A stretch of 64,000 bases of DNA from Haladaptatus sp. DYF46. Its GTDB lineage: Archaea; Halobacteriota; Halobacteria; Halobacteriales; Haladaptataceae. Shown here one piece after another: positions 19,088-27,837 of this stretch; positions within the stretch are counted from its first letter, which is position 1; each line of letters starts with the position of its first letter. A program made the position numbers and the translations under genes. The notes beneath the pieces were generated by a model, which did not search any database, was not told the DNA's origin, and was given only the letters and a program-made list of their open reading frames with translations. Location: NCBI RefSeq assembly GCF_021083305.1, contig NZ_JAJFAY010000001.1:1674001-1738000 (forward strand), given 5' to 3'.

Positions 19088-19698
19088 AGGGCTTCAGCGA
19101 CGACGAACGCGACCGCATCCGCCGTCTCCTCCTCGACGACGGCCGAGACCTGTTCGAACGATACGGGCTCAAGAAGACGACCATCGCCGACCTCACCGAC
19201 GCGGCTGGCATCGCCGACAGCACGTTCTATCGATTCTTCGACTCGAAGGAGGAACTCTACTTCGAGATTCTCCAGCGCGAGGGCCACGCGCTCGCCGACG
19301 AACTCGTCAACGAATCCCTCGCGAGCGAGGACGACCCCGGGCGGGCCATCGCCACGTTCATGCGGTTACTGGTGGACACCATCGAGGAGAATCGATTGAT
19401 GCGACGACTGCTCGTGGAGGACGAGTTTATGGAAGTGATGCAGGTGGTCAGCGACGTCTCCCCCGAGGAGTTCGAGGAACGACGGGCGGAGTCCCTCGCT
19501 TACGTCCTCCCCTACATCGAAGCGTGGCAGGAAACCGGCGACGTTCGAGCGGGCAACCCGGAAACCATCGCGGGTGTGATGGGTACCGTGAAACTGCTTC
19601 CGCTCTATCGCGACCAAATCGGGCGCGACTACTACGAAGCCGTCCGGGACATGTTCATCGAAATCGTCGCCGCCGGACTCACCCAGACCGGCGAGTAG
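19084..19698 (+). CDS. TetR/AcrR family transcriptional regulator
   Basis: Residues 8-55 form the TetR helix-turn-helix ([20 protein letters not shown], then [15 protein letters not shown]). The remainder is the helical ligand-binding and dimerisation domain, ending near residue 204. The start overlaps the stop of the upstream ABC permease by 4 bp, so it is the third gene of the exporter operon. It most likely represses that operon until a ligand binds. The ligand and operator cannot be read from the sequence. Confidence 0.93.
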   Translation: MKGFSDDERDRIRRLLLDDGRDLFERYGLKKTTIADLTDAAGIADSTFYRFFDSKEELYFEILQREGHALADELVNESLASEDDPGRAIATFMRLLVDTIEENRLMRRLLVEDEFMEVMQVVSDVSPEEFEERRAESLAYVLPYIEAWQETGDVRAGNPETIAGVMGTVKLLPLYRDQIGRDYYEAVRDMFIEIVAAGLTQTGE

Positions 19699-19700
19699 TC

Positions 19701-19705
19701 TTTTT
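19701..19705 (+). terminator. Oligo-T stretch after the exporter operon
   Basis: Five T residues lie 2 bp after the TetR stop codon and before the aspS promoter. They may end the exporter transcript. Confidence 0.3.
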
Positions 19706-19757
19706 CGACGCGTGTGAACGTCCCTTCTGCTCGCGGACGACGACCGAAATGAGGGCG

Positions 19758-19762
19758 TTTAA
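19758..19762 (+). promoter_or_regulatory. TATA box of aspS
   Basis: TTTAA is centred about 28 bp upstream of the ATG at 19788. This fits a leaderless aspS transcript and supports that start over the longer frame opening at 19524. Confidence 0.55.
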
Positions 19763-19787
19763 GCCCGCCGCGGAAGAACTGTGCCGT

Positions 19788-21083
19788 ATGCAGAACCGAA
19801 CCTACACCGCGGATGCCGAACCCGGCGACACCGTCACGGTCGCTGGCTGGGTCCACGAGATCCGCGACCTCGGCGGAATCGCGTTCCTCATCGTCCGCGA
19901 CACGACGGGGAAGATTCAGGTCAAGTTCGAGAAGGACGACATGGACGAGGACCTCGTGGAGACGGGCCTCGGCGTCAACCGCGAGAGCGTCGTCGAAATC
20001 ACGGGCGACGTGAAGGAGGAACCGCGCGCGCCGACGGACGTCGAAATCGTCCCGACGGACGTGGACGTTATCGCGGAGGCCGAACCGGAACTCCCGCTCG
20101 ACCCTAGCGGCAAGGTCGACGCCGACCTCTCGACGCGCCTCGACAATCGAACGCTCGACGCGCGAAAGGACGATGTGGAGGCCGTGTTCAAGATTCGCGC
20201 CGAAGTGCTTCGCGCCGTCCGCGAGACGTTCCGTGACCTCGGTTGCAGCGAAATCAACACGCCGAAAATCGTGGCGACGGGGACGGAGGGCGGAACGGAA
20301 CTGTTCCCCATCACCTACTTCGGCGAGGAGGCGTTCATGAACCAGTCGCCGCAGCTGTTCAAACAGCTCATGGTCGGCTCCGGACTGGAGCGCGTCTTCG
20401 AAATCGGCCCCATCTTCCGAGCGGAAGAGCACAACACGCCCCGCCACCTGAACGAGGCGACCAGCATCGACTTCGAGAGCGCCTTTTACGACCACCACGA
20501 GGCGATGGATGCCTGCGAAGCGGTCGTCACGGCCGCCTACGAGGCCGTCGCCGAGAACTGTGGGGACGAACTCGACGCGCTCGACATCGACTTCGAAGTG
20601 CCCGAAGGCGACTTCCCGCGACTCACCTACGAGGAGGCAATCGAGCGCATCAACGCGACCGGCGAACTGGACGAGATGCTCGTCTGGGGCGACGACCTGC
20701 CGACCGAGGGCGAGAAGGCGCTCGGCGAGGACGTGGGCACCCACTACTTCATCACCGACTGGCCCAGCGAAATCAAGCCGTTCTACATCATGGACCAGGA
20801 CGACGAGGAGCTTTCGACCGGGTTCGACATGATGCACCCGCGCATGGAACTCGTCTCCGGCGGCCAGCGCGAACACCGCTACGACCGCCTCGTGGAAGGG
20901 TTCGAACAGCAGGGGCTTGACCCCGAGGCGTTCGACTACTACACGAAGATGTTCAAGTACGGCATGCCGCCGCACGCCGGATGGGGCCTCGGCGGCGAGC
21001 GCCTCATCATGACGATGCTCGGGTTGGACAACATTCGCGAGGCTGTTCTGTTCCCGCGCGACCGGCAACGGCTTTCGCCGTAA
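19788..21083 (+). CDS. aspS: Aspartyl-tRNA synthetase, archaeal type
   Basis: This class II synthetase charges tRNA with aspartate. The 431-residue protein has an OB-fold anticodon-binding domain (about residues 14-100, [19 protein letters not shown]), class II motif 1, motif 2 [19 protein letters not shown], and motif 3 [20 protein letters not shown] near the C terminus. It lacks the bacterial GAD insertion, as expected for the archaeal/eukaryotic form. Because gatB is present nearby, it may be non-discriminating and also make Asp-tRNA(Asn), which is inference. Confidence 0.96.
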   Translation: MQNRTYTADAEPGDTVTVAGWVHEIRDLGGIAFLIVRDTTGKIQVKFEKDDMDEDLVETGLGVNRESVVEITGDVKEEPRAPTDVEIVPTDVDVIAEAEPELPLDPSGKVDADLSTRLDNRTLDARKDDVEAVFKIRAEVLRAVRETFRDLGCSEINTPKIVATGTEGGTELFPITYFGEEAFMNQSPQLFKQLMVGSGLERVFEIGPIFRAEEHNTPRHLNEATSIDFESAFYDHHEAMDACEAVVTAAYEAVAENCGDELDALDIDFEVPEGDFPRLTYEEAIERINATGELDEMLVWGDDLPTEGEKALGEDVGTHYFITDWPSEIKPFYIMDQDDEELSTGFDMMHPRMELVSGGQREHRYDRLVEGFEQQGLDPEAFDYYTKMFKYGMPPHAGWGLGGERLIMTMLGLDNIREAVLFPRDRQRLSP

Positions 21084-21178
21084 CGGTCGCGGGGGAGCAT
21101 GCGGAATCGAAGATTCCGCTCAGTTCCCGCGAGATCGCGAACGTCCGAATCCGTAGACGAAGTGCATCGCTGGACTGG

Positions 21179-21718
21179 TTATTCGCTTTCTGCCGCTCGT
21201 TCGATCAACTCATACGCTTTTTCTCGAAGTTCACCGGTCATGTGCAACCCCTCACTGTCCACGCGACGAACGAGCGACTTTCCTTCTTCAGCGGTCAAGT
21301 CGTACTCCTCGGTAGCACGAGCAATGACACCGATAGTACCCGTAACCGTCACACCGAGACCGCTAGCAACCGTTCGAACTCGTTTATCGTCGGAGACGAC
21401 CGCTCTCTCTGCACTGTTTCCATCGGCTCGAAGCACGTTCGCGATAATCTGAACGTCGCCGTTTACGGTTTCTTCTCCGAGAATCCCTTTCGCTTCGTGT
21501 TCCGCCTCTTCGGCTTCACGAAATAGGTCGCTATCCCCTGCCGACATCCCGACACAGTCCTCGGTTATGAAGTTAGCTACGTTGGTTCGGGCAGGTTCAG
21601 TGGAAACTTCCGTAAGTACCTCTTTTTCGATACGAATTGAGCGGTCGAAACAGAGCAGTAGATTCAACTCACCGATAGAACCGAGTGCAATGAGTGTCGT
21701 CGCATCGACTAAAATCAT
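21179..21718 (-). CDS. PIN-domain toxin-like ribonuclease
   Basis: The 179-residue protein begins MILVDATTLIALGSIGEL, the first PIN strand with Asp5. A later acidic pair (NGDVQIIANVLRADG, VVSDDKRVR) fits the PIN metal site. Its start overlaps the stop of the upstream UPF0175 gene as ATGA, the arrangement of a VapBC-like toxin-antitoxin pair. PIN toxins cleave RNA. The C-terminal 60 residues (EEGKSLVRRVDSEGLHMTGE) belong to the long form that usually partners UPF0175 antitoxins. Confidence 0.85.
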   Translation of the reverse strand: MILVDATTLIALGSIGELNLLLCFDRSIRIEKEVLTEVSTEPARTNVANFITEDCVGMSAGDSDLFREAEEAEHEAKGILGEETVNGDVQIIANVLRADGNSAERAVVSDDKRVRTVASGLGVTVTGTIGVIARATEEYDLTAEEGKSLVRRVDSEGLHMTGELREKAYELIERAAESE

Positions 21719-22017
21719 AGTTCACGAGCGGCGTCAGCATCACCCTCCAAGTCGTCGGGAGACAACTGTGAGGTTAAATTCCGCCGACGAGCGATTTCTA
21801 ACCACTCTGCTAAGCTAACTCCGGCAATCCGGGCCGCCTCGTTAACCGACACCTCACCGGATTGATACCGCTCGACGGCGACTCGAACCCGAATATCTCG
21901 AAGCCCTTCTTGCAGCGCTTTTCGAATCGTCGTGCTTTTGTCTTCCTGTAGCAACTCCGCAACTTCTTCGAGAGTTTTTTTCTCGTCATCCGGGATACGA
22001 GCGCTTATCGAGGGCAT
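21715..22017 (-). CDS. UPF0175 family antitoxin-like protein
   Basis: The 100-residue product starts MPSISARIPDDEKKTLEEVA, an RHH-like N terminus. It contains the UPF0175 core (RYQSGEVSVNEAARIAGVSL followed by AEWLEIARRRN). The ATG at 22017 is preferred over a start 27 nt upstream. It is directly upstream of and overlaps the PIN toxin gene. The expected role is toxin neutralisation and autoregulation of the pair. Confidence 0.85.
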   Translation of the reverse strand: MPSISARIPDDEKKTLEEVAELLQEDKSTTIRKALQEGLRDIRVRVAVERYQSGEVSVNEAARIAGVSLAEWLEIARRRNLTSQLSPDDLEGDADAAREL

Positions 22018-22135
22018 GTATACGTTGTAGTACATCGTAATCACACATCAATCTACGGCTTTCGTACACATCGAAGACACCGAGCGACGACGACGAACTT
22101 TAACCGTTATACGCTATCGCCCGAAAGCGTCGGGT

Positions 22136-22969
22136 ATGAGCGACGAGGTTGGCCGTGCGTTCGTTCCCGGCCACATCACGGGCTTTTTCAGCATTCACGA
22201 GGCCGACGACCCCGAACGAGCGGGGTCCCGAGGGGCGGGGCTGACGCTGTCGGAAGGTGTCACCGTGACCATCGAACCAGCCGAGGAGACGGATATCGAA
22301 CTGAACGGCGAGTTCGCCGCCGTCGAATCCGGGCGGCGAGTGTTGGACGCGCTGGACGAGACGGCGCGCATCTCCGCCGAGACGTCCCTGCCGCTCGGCG
22401 CGGGATTCGGCGTCTCGGGCGCGGTCGCGCTCGGGACCGCGTTCGCCGCGAACGACGTCTTCGGCGAGGGACGGTCGGAAAACGAACTCGTGACGCACGC
22501 ACACACGGCGGAAGTCGCGGCGGGGACCGGACTCGGCGACGTGGTGGCGCAGGCCCGTGGGGGAATTCCCATCCGACTGGAACCGGGGGGACCCGAACAC
22601 AACCGCCTCGACGGCGTGCCGACGCGGGCGAAAATAGAGTACCTCTCGCTCGGCGAACTGTCCACCGCCGAGGTGCTCTCGGGGAGTACGAGTCGACTCT
22701 CGCGTGCGGGCGTGGACGCGCTCGTCGCGCTGGTGAATCAACCGACGCTGGAGACGTTCATGGCCGAATCGAACGGGTTCGCGGAGCGAACCGGCCTGCT
22801 GACCGAGGAAGTCAGGGAGGTCATCGACGACGTACACGCGGCGGGCGGGGCCGCCTCGATGGCGATGCTGGGTAAAACCGTCTTCGCGCTCGATTCGGGG
22901 CTCTCGGACGCCGGGTACGACGCCTGCGCCTGTCGGACGCACCACGCCGGAGCGACGGTGGTGGAATAA
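22136..22969 (+). CDS. Pantoate kinase (archaeal CoA synthesis, GHMP family)
   Basis: Pantoate kinase phosphorylates pantoate in the archaeal route to 4-phosphopantothenate. The 277-residue GHMP-type protein has the start AFVPGHITGFFSIHEADDPE, the phosphate-binding loop SLPLGAGFGVSGAVALGTAF near residues 85-104, and the C-terminal MLGKTVFAL strand. The next gene on the strand (51 bp on) encodes the following enzyme of the same pathway, so the two likely form an operon. Confidence 0.93.
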   Translation: MSDEVGRAFVPGHITGFFSIHEADDPERAGSRGAGLTLSEGVTVTIEPAEETDIELNGEFAAVESGRRVLDALDETARISAETSLPLGAGFGVSGAVALGTAFAANDVFGEGRSENELVTHAHTAEVAAGTGLGDVVAQARGGIPIRLEPGGPEHNRLDGVPTRAKIEYLSLGELSTAEVLSGSTSRLSRAGVDALVALVNQPTLETFMAESNGFAERTGLLTEEVREVIDDVHAAGGAASMAMLGKTVFALDSGLSDAGYDACACRTHHAGATVVE

Positions 22970-23020
22970 CCCGAGAACCGAATCACGGCTGTTTTGCCGT
23001 TCCGCTTCGGAGGGGCGCGT

Positions 23021-23764
23021 ATGACCGACGAGGCGGACATTCCCGAGGACCATCCGCGATACCAGTCGCTCCTCACGCGGCATCGAATCGAGGAGGGCGT
23101 CGAAAAGGGCATCACGAGCAAGCAGGGACTCATCGCCGAGGGGCGCGGCGAGTCGTTCGACTACCTCATCGGCGAGGAGACCATCCCGAGTGCGGACGAA
23201 GCGGAGCGTGCGGCGGCGGCACGACTGCTGCTCGCGGACCACGCCGTCCTCTCGGTGAACGGCAACGTGGCCGCGCTCGTTCCCGGAGAAATCGTCTCGC
23301 TCGCCGAGGCCACCGGCGCGGACATCGAGGTCAACCTGTTCGGACGGACGGAAGAGCGCATGCGGGCCATCGCCGACCACCTCCGGGAACACGGTGCGGA
23401 GAACGTGAAGGGACTCGCCGCGGACGCACGGATTCCCGGACTGGAACACGAACGGGGGAAGGTGGACGCGGACGGAATCTTCGACGCGGACGTCGTTCTC
23501 GTGCCGCTGGAGGACGGCGATCGGGCCGAAGCCCTCGCCGAGATGGGGAAGACCGAAATCGTCATCGACCTGAATCCGCTCTCACGCTCGCCGCGAACCG
23601 CCGCGATTCCGATAATCGACAACATCATCAGGGCGGTGCCGAACGTGACGCGACACGCCCGCGAACTCGCGGATTCGACCCCCGAGGAACTGGAGGTCAT
23701 CGTCGCCGAGTTCGACCGAGAAGCGGCCCTTGACGACGCGGAGCGGGCGATTCGTGATATTTAG
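23021..23764 (+). CDS. 4-phosphopantoate--beta-alanine ligase (phosphopantothenate synthetase)
   Basis: This enzyme joins phosphopantoate and beta-alanine using ATP, which completes the archaeal bypass to phosphopantothenate. The 247-residue protein has the opening IPEDHPRYQSLLTRHRIEEG, LSVNGNVAALVPGEIV, EVNLFGRTEERMRAIADHLR and IDLNPLSRSPRTAAIPIIDN, all typical of the archaeal family. The ATG at 23021 is chosen over a frame start at 22994. Its stop codon overlaps the stop of the convergent hydrolase gene. Confidence 0.94.
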   Translation: MTDEADIPEDHPRYQSLLTRHRIEEGVEKGITSKQGLIAEGRGESFDYLIGEETIPSADEAERAAAARLLLADHAVLSVNGNVAALVPGEIVSLAEATGADIEVNLFGRTEERMRAIADHLREHGAENVKGLAADARIPGLEHERGKVDADGIFDADVVLVPLEDGDRAEALAEMGKTEIVIDLNPLSRSPRTAAIPIIDNIIRAVPNVTRHARELADSTPEELEVIVAEFDREAALDDAERAIRDI

Positions 23765-24912
23765 TCGTTGAGAGACTCCCGAACCGGTTCGGCCCACGCG
23801 GGCCACTCGGGACGCTCCTCGGCCGAAAAGGTGGGGTCGCCGGACATCGCTTTGATGGCCCTGGCGTCGTCCAGACTCCAGACTGCGCCGTCCTCGTGGA
23901 ATATTCCGCTTATGAGGCCCTGTTTTCGCCGATAGACCTGATAGGCCGGTTTGACCATCAGCGACCAGAAGAAGTTGCCGACACCCGCCCGCTGAATCAA
24001 CGGCGCGAGCGACGAGTAGTTGGGTGGATTGGTTCCCTGTCCCCGGCGCGGCGGGGAGAGTCGCTGCCATTCCGACAACCAGATGGGACGGCCGAACCGG
24101 CGTTCTGCGGCGGTAATCTGTCGGAGCATCCGTCGATACTGCGCTTTGGTGTGGGCGAAGTTCTTGTGACACTGAAACACCTCGCTTCCCCACTCGCGGT
24201 ACTCTTCGTTGTTGGGAATGTTGGTCGAACCGACCGACAGCGGAACGGTCCCTTGGTGGCTCGACAGCGTTCGGAACATCGCCTCCGAGAATCGCATCTT
24301 CCACGGCCGCCAACCCGGTTCGTTGATGAGTTCGATGGCGAGCAGGCGGGAATCGTCGCGGTAGCGCTCCATGAACCGCCGGATGAACCGCCGCGGGAGG
24401 TGCCATCGGTTCGAGTGTTCCATGATTCCCCGTGACGGCGAGAACACCGGGCGAGCGGTGAGCGGGTCGTCGTTCGTCAACTGGTGGTTCGTGGGGTTCG
24501 TTCCGATACCCTCGAAGATGCCGAGGAGAACCCGCAACCCGTGATTCGCCGCCGTGGTCAGGAAGTGTTCGAGTCGAAGCCAGAACCGCGTCGGCTCCCG
24601 TCGCCACGCCTCGAAACTCAGCCACACACGCAAGGCGTTCAGGTTCAACCGACTCGCATAACAGAGGTCGCGTTCGATGACGGCGGAATCGTAGCCGTGC
24701 CACATCTGAAACGTGTTGTACGCTCTGGACGGGAAGTAGATGGCTCCGCGGACGTCCACCGGGGCGTCCGCTTCGTCGTTCGTTGCGCCGTCACCGGGCA
24801 GGCAGTCGAGGTTGCTCGTGGTCTGCCGCCCCAAATCTCCCGTCACGCCGATACCGCAGGCTACCGCACCGAGTCGAAGCACCGCTCGCCGCGTTCGGTT
24901 TCGTTCCCCCAT
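23761..24912 (-). CDS. Tat-exported GH5-like glycoside hydrolase
   Basis: Residues 1-30 resemble a twin-arginine signal (RTRRAVLRLGAVACGIGVTG). The mature part reads as a TIM-barrel GH5/cellulase-like enzyme: NALRVWLSFEAWRREPTRFW, the acid/base Glu in LLAIELINEPGWRP, and a candidate nucleophile Glu in RPIWLSEWQR. The ATG at 24912 is preferred over one four codons upstream. The substrate is not known, and it could act on mannan, cellulose or a cell-surface glycan. No neighbouring sugar genes are present. Confidence 0.75.
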   Translation of the reverse strand: MGERNRTRRAVLRLGAVACGIGVTGDLGRQTTSNLDCLPGDGATNDEADAPVDVRGAIYFPSRAYNTFQMWHGYDSAVIERDLCYASRLNLNALRVWLSFEAWRREPTRFWLRLEHFLTTAANHGLRVLLGIFEGIGTNPTNHQLTNDDPLTARPVFSPSRGIMEHSNRWHLPRRFIRRFMERYRDDSRLLAIELINEPGWRPWKMRFSEAMFRTLSSHQGTVPLSVGSTNIPNNEEYREWGSEVFQCHKNFAHTKAQYRRMLRQITAAERRFGRPIWLSEWQRLSPPRRGQGTNPPNYSSLAPLIQRAGVGNFFWSLMVKPAYQVYRRKQGLISGIFHEDGAVWSLDDARAIKAMSGDPTFSAEERPEWPAWAEPVRESLND

Positions 24913-25034
24913 CCGAACACCCAACCAACCAATCCACTCCGTGAACCATACCGTTTGTGTACGATTTCTGTGGATTCACCGGTGCACTCACCGTCGGTCG
25001 AAACATTTAGACGGCGGTATTCGTTTCATCGAAC

Positions 25035-25343
25035 GTGAAAGAACAGGAGCAGGTCTCGGCGTTCGTGGCCGACCACGACTTGGGGAGCGATCCGGCGTAT
25101 CGAATACTCGATTTGGCGGCCGAAGTCGGTGAGATAGCCGCCGACGCGACAAAATCGACCGAGTGGGGTGAGAATCCGGAGGCGCTCGACGTGAAGCGGG
25201 ACGAAATCGGCGACGCGCTGTTCTCGTTGCTCGCGGTGGCGGACGCACTCGAAGTGGATGCAAGCGAGGCGTTGGACGACGCGCTCGAAAAATATCGGCG
25301 ACGGATTCGGGAGACGGGAAACGCGAGTTCGGGGGAGGAGTAG
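25035..25343 (+). CDS. MazG-like nucleotide pyrophosphohydrolase
   Basis: The 102-residue protein has the two metal-binding helices of the MazG fold: LDLAAEVGEIAADATKSTEW (EVGEI) and KRDEIGDALFSLLAVADAL (DEIGD). Such enzymes hydrolyse NTPs or dNTPs to monophosphates. The start is a GTG at 25035. It stands alone between two minus-strand genes. Confidence 0.85.
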   Translation: MKEQEQVSAFVADHDLGSDPAYRILDLAAEVGEIAADATKSTEWGENPEALDVKRDEIGDALFSLLAVADALEVDASEALDDALEKYRRRIRETGNASSGEE

Positions 25344-25358
25344 GGTCGAAACGGACGG

Positions 25359-26591
25359 TTACATCGGAAGCCGTTCTCGGGCGAACCGCTTGAGGAGCGG
25401 GATGTCCTCCCAGTGGAGGAGCTTCATGATGCCGCGGAGCTTGCCGTTGTTCGCGTTCGCACGCGAACTGTGGGTGAGCTGTTTGAGGTCACGAATGAGC
25501 GTGTCGTAGCGCTCGTTCTCCGCGAGGTAGAGGAGCTGTGTCATCACCAGTCGCGTCCGCATCTGCGGGGCGACGTCGCCGTGCCAGAGCTTGTCGTAAA
25601 TCGACATCTTCTCCGCGGAGGTGTCCGACGCGCTGGTCATGAAACACCGGTCGGCGGTTATCGCCGCCGCGCGGGCGGACTTCATGCCGGTGTGAATCCC
25701 TTCGCCCCAGAGCGGGTCGATGGTCGGCACGGTGTCGCCGATGGCCATGAAGTTGTCCGTGGAGAGGCCGCCGGGCATCTGGATGTGGGCGGACCCGCGG
25801 TGCTGTTTTCCCTCCAACCGCTCCGCGTTCTCGAAGCGCGGGTCGGTGTCCAACCAGTGTTGGAGGTAGTCGTCGATTCCCATGCCCTCCTTGGCGTAGT
25901 CGTGGTGGCTCTCGTTCTGGATGTAACAGAGGCCGACCTTCGCCGTGTCCTCGCCGGTGTGGAAGATCCACGAGTAGCCGCCCGGCGCGAGGTTGTGGTC
26001 GAGTCGCAGCATCATCGCGTCGGTGAGGTCGGCGTAGCCGTCGGGGTCCACGTCGACGCCTTCCATCTCGAATTCGACGCCGATGGCCTGATTCTCGCGT
26101 TTCAGGTTGCTCACGCCGAGGCTCTTCGCGAGGGGCGCGCTCGGGCCGGTGGCGTCGATGACGATGTCGCCGTACACCTCTTGGTCCCCGGCGTAGCGGA
26201 CGCCGACGATTTCGTTGCCGCTCATGATGGGCTTCGAGACGCGGGCGCCGAACCAGTATTCGGCACCCTCGTCCCGTCCGTCGGCCACCAGAAACCGCTT
26301 GAAGTCCGCGAATTCGAGGACTGCACCGGGTTGCGATTGGACGAAGTGTTCGCTCGGCGATTCGAGGACCACGTTGTCGGTGTAGTTCATCACCACGTCG
26401 TCCGGAATGCCGAAGGCCGCCATCATCGAGGAGAACGTTCCGGCGGTGGACTTGTTGCTCTGCCGCGGGAACGTGTCTTCCTTTTCGGCTTCGAGGACGA
26501 CGACGTCGTAGCCTCGCTGGGCCAAGTCCCGCGCACACTGTGCGCCCGCGGGACCGGCACCCGCGATGATAACGTCGAAATGCTCGCTCAT
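25359..26591 (-). CDS. Digeranylgeranylglycerophospholipid reductase family flavoprotein
   Basis: This 410-residue FAD protein saturates isoprenoid chains of archaeal lipids. The N-terminal dinucleotide fold reads VIIAGAGPAGAQCARDLAQR, and the second FAD motif is FMAIGDTVPTIDPLWGEGIH. Between them lie the PxxYxWxFP-like GGYSWIFHTGEDTAKVGLC segment and GLS-containing regions typical of geranylgeranyl reductases. It complements the GGGP synthase upstream in the window. Ring or menaquinone reduction remains possible for this family. Confidence 0.88.
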   Translation of the reverse strand: MSEHFDVIIAGAGPAGAQCARDLAQRGYDVVVLEAEKEDTFPRQSNKSTAGTFSSMMAAFGIPDDVVMNYTDNVVLESPSEHFVQSQPGAVLEFADFKRFLVADGRDEGAEYWFGARVSKPIMSGNEIVGVRYAGDQEVYGDIVIDATGPSAPLAKSLGVSNLKRENQAIGVEFEMEGVDVDPDGYADLTDAMMLRLDHNLAPGGYSWIFHTGEDTAKVGLCYIQNESHHDYAKEGMGIDDYLQHWLDTDPRFENAERLEGKQHRGSAHIQMPGGLSTDNFMAIGDTVPTIDPLWGEGIHTGMKSARAAAITADRCFMTSASDTSAEKMSIYDKLWHGDVAPQMRTRLVMTQLLYLAENERYDTLIRDLKQLTHSSRANANNGKLRGIMKLLHWEDIPLLKRFARERLPM

Positions 26592-26785
26592 GCCATCACC
26601 CTTCGGTCGAAGAGCGAGGTTCGTTGCTCCGCCGTTCCGGTCGCTCTAACTGACGAGGGGTCGGCCGCCGTTCGGCCGTCGGTCGCGTCGCAAATCCGGC
26701 CAGTGTCGAGGGAGTCGGGTAAAACGGTCGCCGCGGCGGGGGAGTACCCGACACCGCTGACGACAGTGCGTATCTCCGCAGTCAT
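26588..26785 (-). CDS. Small hypothetical protein overlapping the reductase start
   Basis: This 65-residue frame ends with an ATGA overlap on the reductase start, so it could be translated as a leader gene. The sequence has no recognisable domain and no clear promoter was identified. It may equally be a chance frame or the remnant of a longer gene. The 188 bp between it and the korB end hold no other gene. Confidence 0.35.
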   Translation of the reverse strand: MTAEIRTVVSGVGYSPAAATVLPDSLDTGRICDATDGRTAADPSSVRATGTAEQRTSLFDRRVMA

Positions 26786-26973
26786 CTCTATCCATTCTTA
26801 CCGGCCACGTCATAAAAAACAGACGCAAACGGCCGCGAGAAACGGATTTGGTCGTGCGATGTAGGTCAGAAATTGAACGGAGATCGTCGCGAAATATCGA
26901 CGCAAAACGGGACGGGTCGCTATCGAGGCGAGCGAAAACGGGAGAACCGAGCCGACGAGAACCGGACCGTGAT

Positions 26974-27837
26974 TCAGTAGAACTCGCGCACGAGGTCCAT
27001 CGCGTCGTCGGGTGCGCCGTCGGGAATCTCGGACATGTTGCCCTCGATACCGTGGAGTTCGCTGTACGGGACGCTGTCCTCGTCCTGATAGATGACGCCC
27101 TGATACTCCTTGCTGGCGTCGAGAATCTTGTCCTTGGCCGCGTCGTAATCCGAGGAGTCGTGGCCCTCGTCCGCGAGGTCGACGATGGAGTCGCGGAAGT
27201 AGTCGTACGTGTCCACGTCGTTGAACGTGACGCACGGCGAGAAGACGTTCACGAAGCCGAAGCCGTCGTGTTCGATGGCCTTCTGGACGATTTCGGCGTG
27301 ACGCTGTGCGTCCGTCGAGAACGACTGTGCGATGAACGTCGCGCCCGCCGAGAGGGCGAGCGCGAGCGGGTTGACCGGCGGCTGTTTCGGGCCTTCCGGC
27401 GTCGTGCTCGTCTCGAAGTCCTCGCGGCTGGTCGGCGAGGCCTGTCCCTTCGTCAGTCCGTAGATGCGGTTGTCCATGACGACGTAGGACATGTCCACGT
27501 TCCGGCGCACGGCGTGAATGAAGTGACCCACACCGATGGAGTAGCCGTCACCGTCGCCGCCCGCGACCATCACTTCGAGGTCGGGGTTGGCGAGTTTGAC
27601 GCCGGTGCCGACCGGGAGCGCACGTCCGTGCACGCCGTGAATCGCGTAGGAGTGCATGAACGTGCCTATCTTACCGGAACAGCCGATACCGGCGACGACG
27701 AAGGTGTCGTCCGGGCTGTTACCGGTTTCGGCGAGTGCCTTCATCATCCCGTTCATCGTCCCGAAGTCACCGCATCCGGGACACCACGTCGGTTGCTTGT
27801 CCGACTTGAAGTCGGTGAATCGAACCTCTGAACTCAT
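26974..27837 (-). CDS. korB: 2-oxoacid:ferredoxin oxidoreductase beta subunit
   Basis: The beta subunit binds thiamine diphosphate and an iron-sulfur cluster and oxidises 2-oxoacids to acyl-CoA with ferredoxin. The 287-residue protein has the opening TWCPGCGDFGTMNGMMKAL, GIGCSGKIG, and the ThDP motif VMVAGGDGDGYSIG with the Asn in DNRIYGLTKGQASPTS. Its start overlaps the alpha-subunit stop as ATGA. Haloarchaea use such enzymes for 2-oxoglutarate and pyruvate, and the substrate cannot be fixed from sequence. Confidence 0.93.
   Translation of the reverse strand: MSSEVRFTDFKSDKQPTWCPGCGDFGTMNGMMKALAETGNSPDDTFVVAGIGCSGKIGTFMHSYAIHGVHGRALPVGTGVKLANPDLEVMVAGGDGDGYSIGVGHFIHAVRRNVDMSYVVMDNRIYGLTKGQASPTSREDFETSTTPEGPKQPPVNPLALALSAGATFIAQSFSTDAQRHAEIVQKAIEHDGFGFVNVFSPCVTFNDVDTYDYFRDSIVDLADEGHDSSDYDAAKDKILDASKEYQGVIYQDEDSVPYSELHGIEGNMSEIPDGAPDDAMDLVREFY

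Noticed and set aside
25413..26864. 483-codon plus-strand frame opposite the geranylgeranyl reductase
   Set aside because: It is a shadow of the reductase, which has both FAD motifs.
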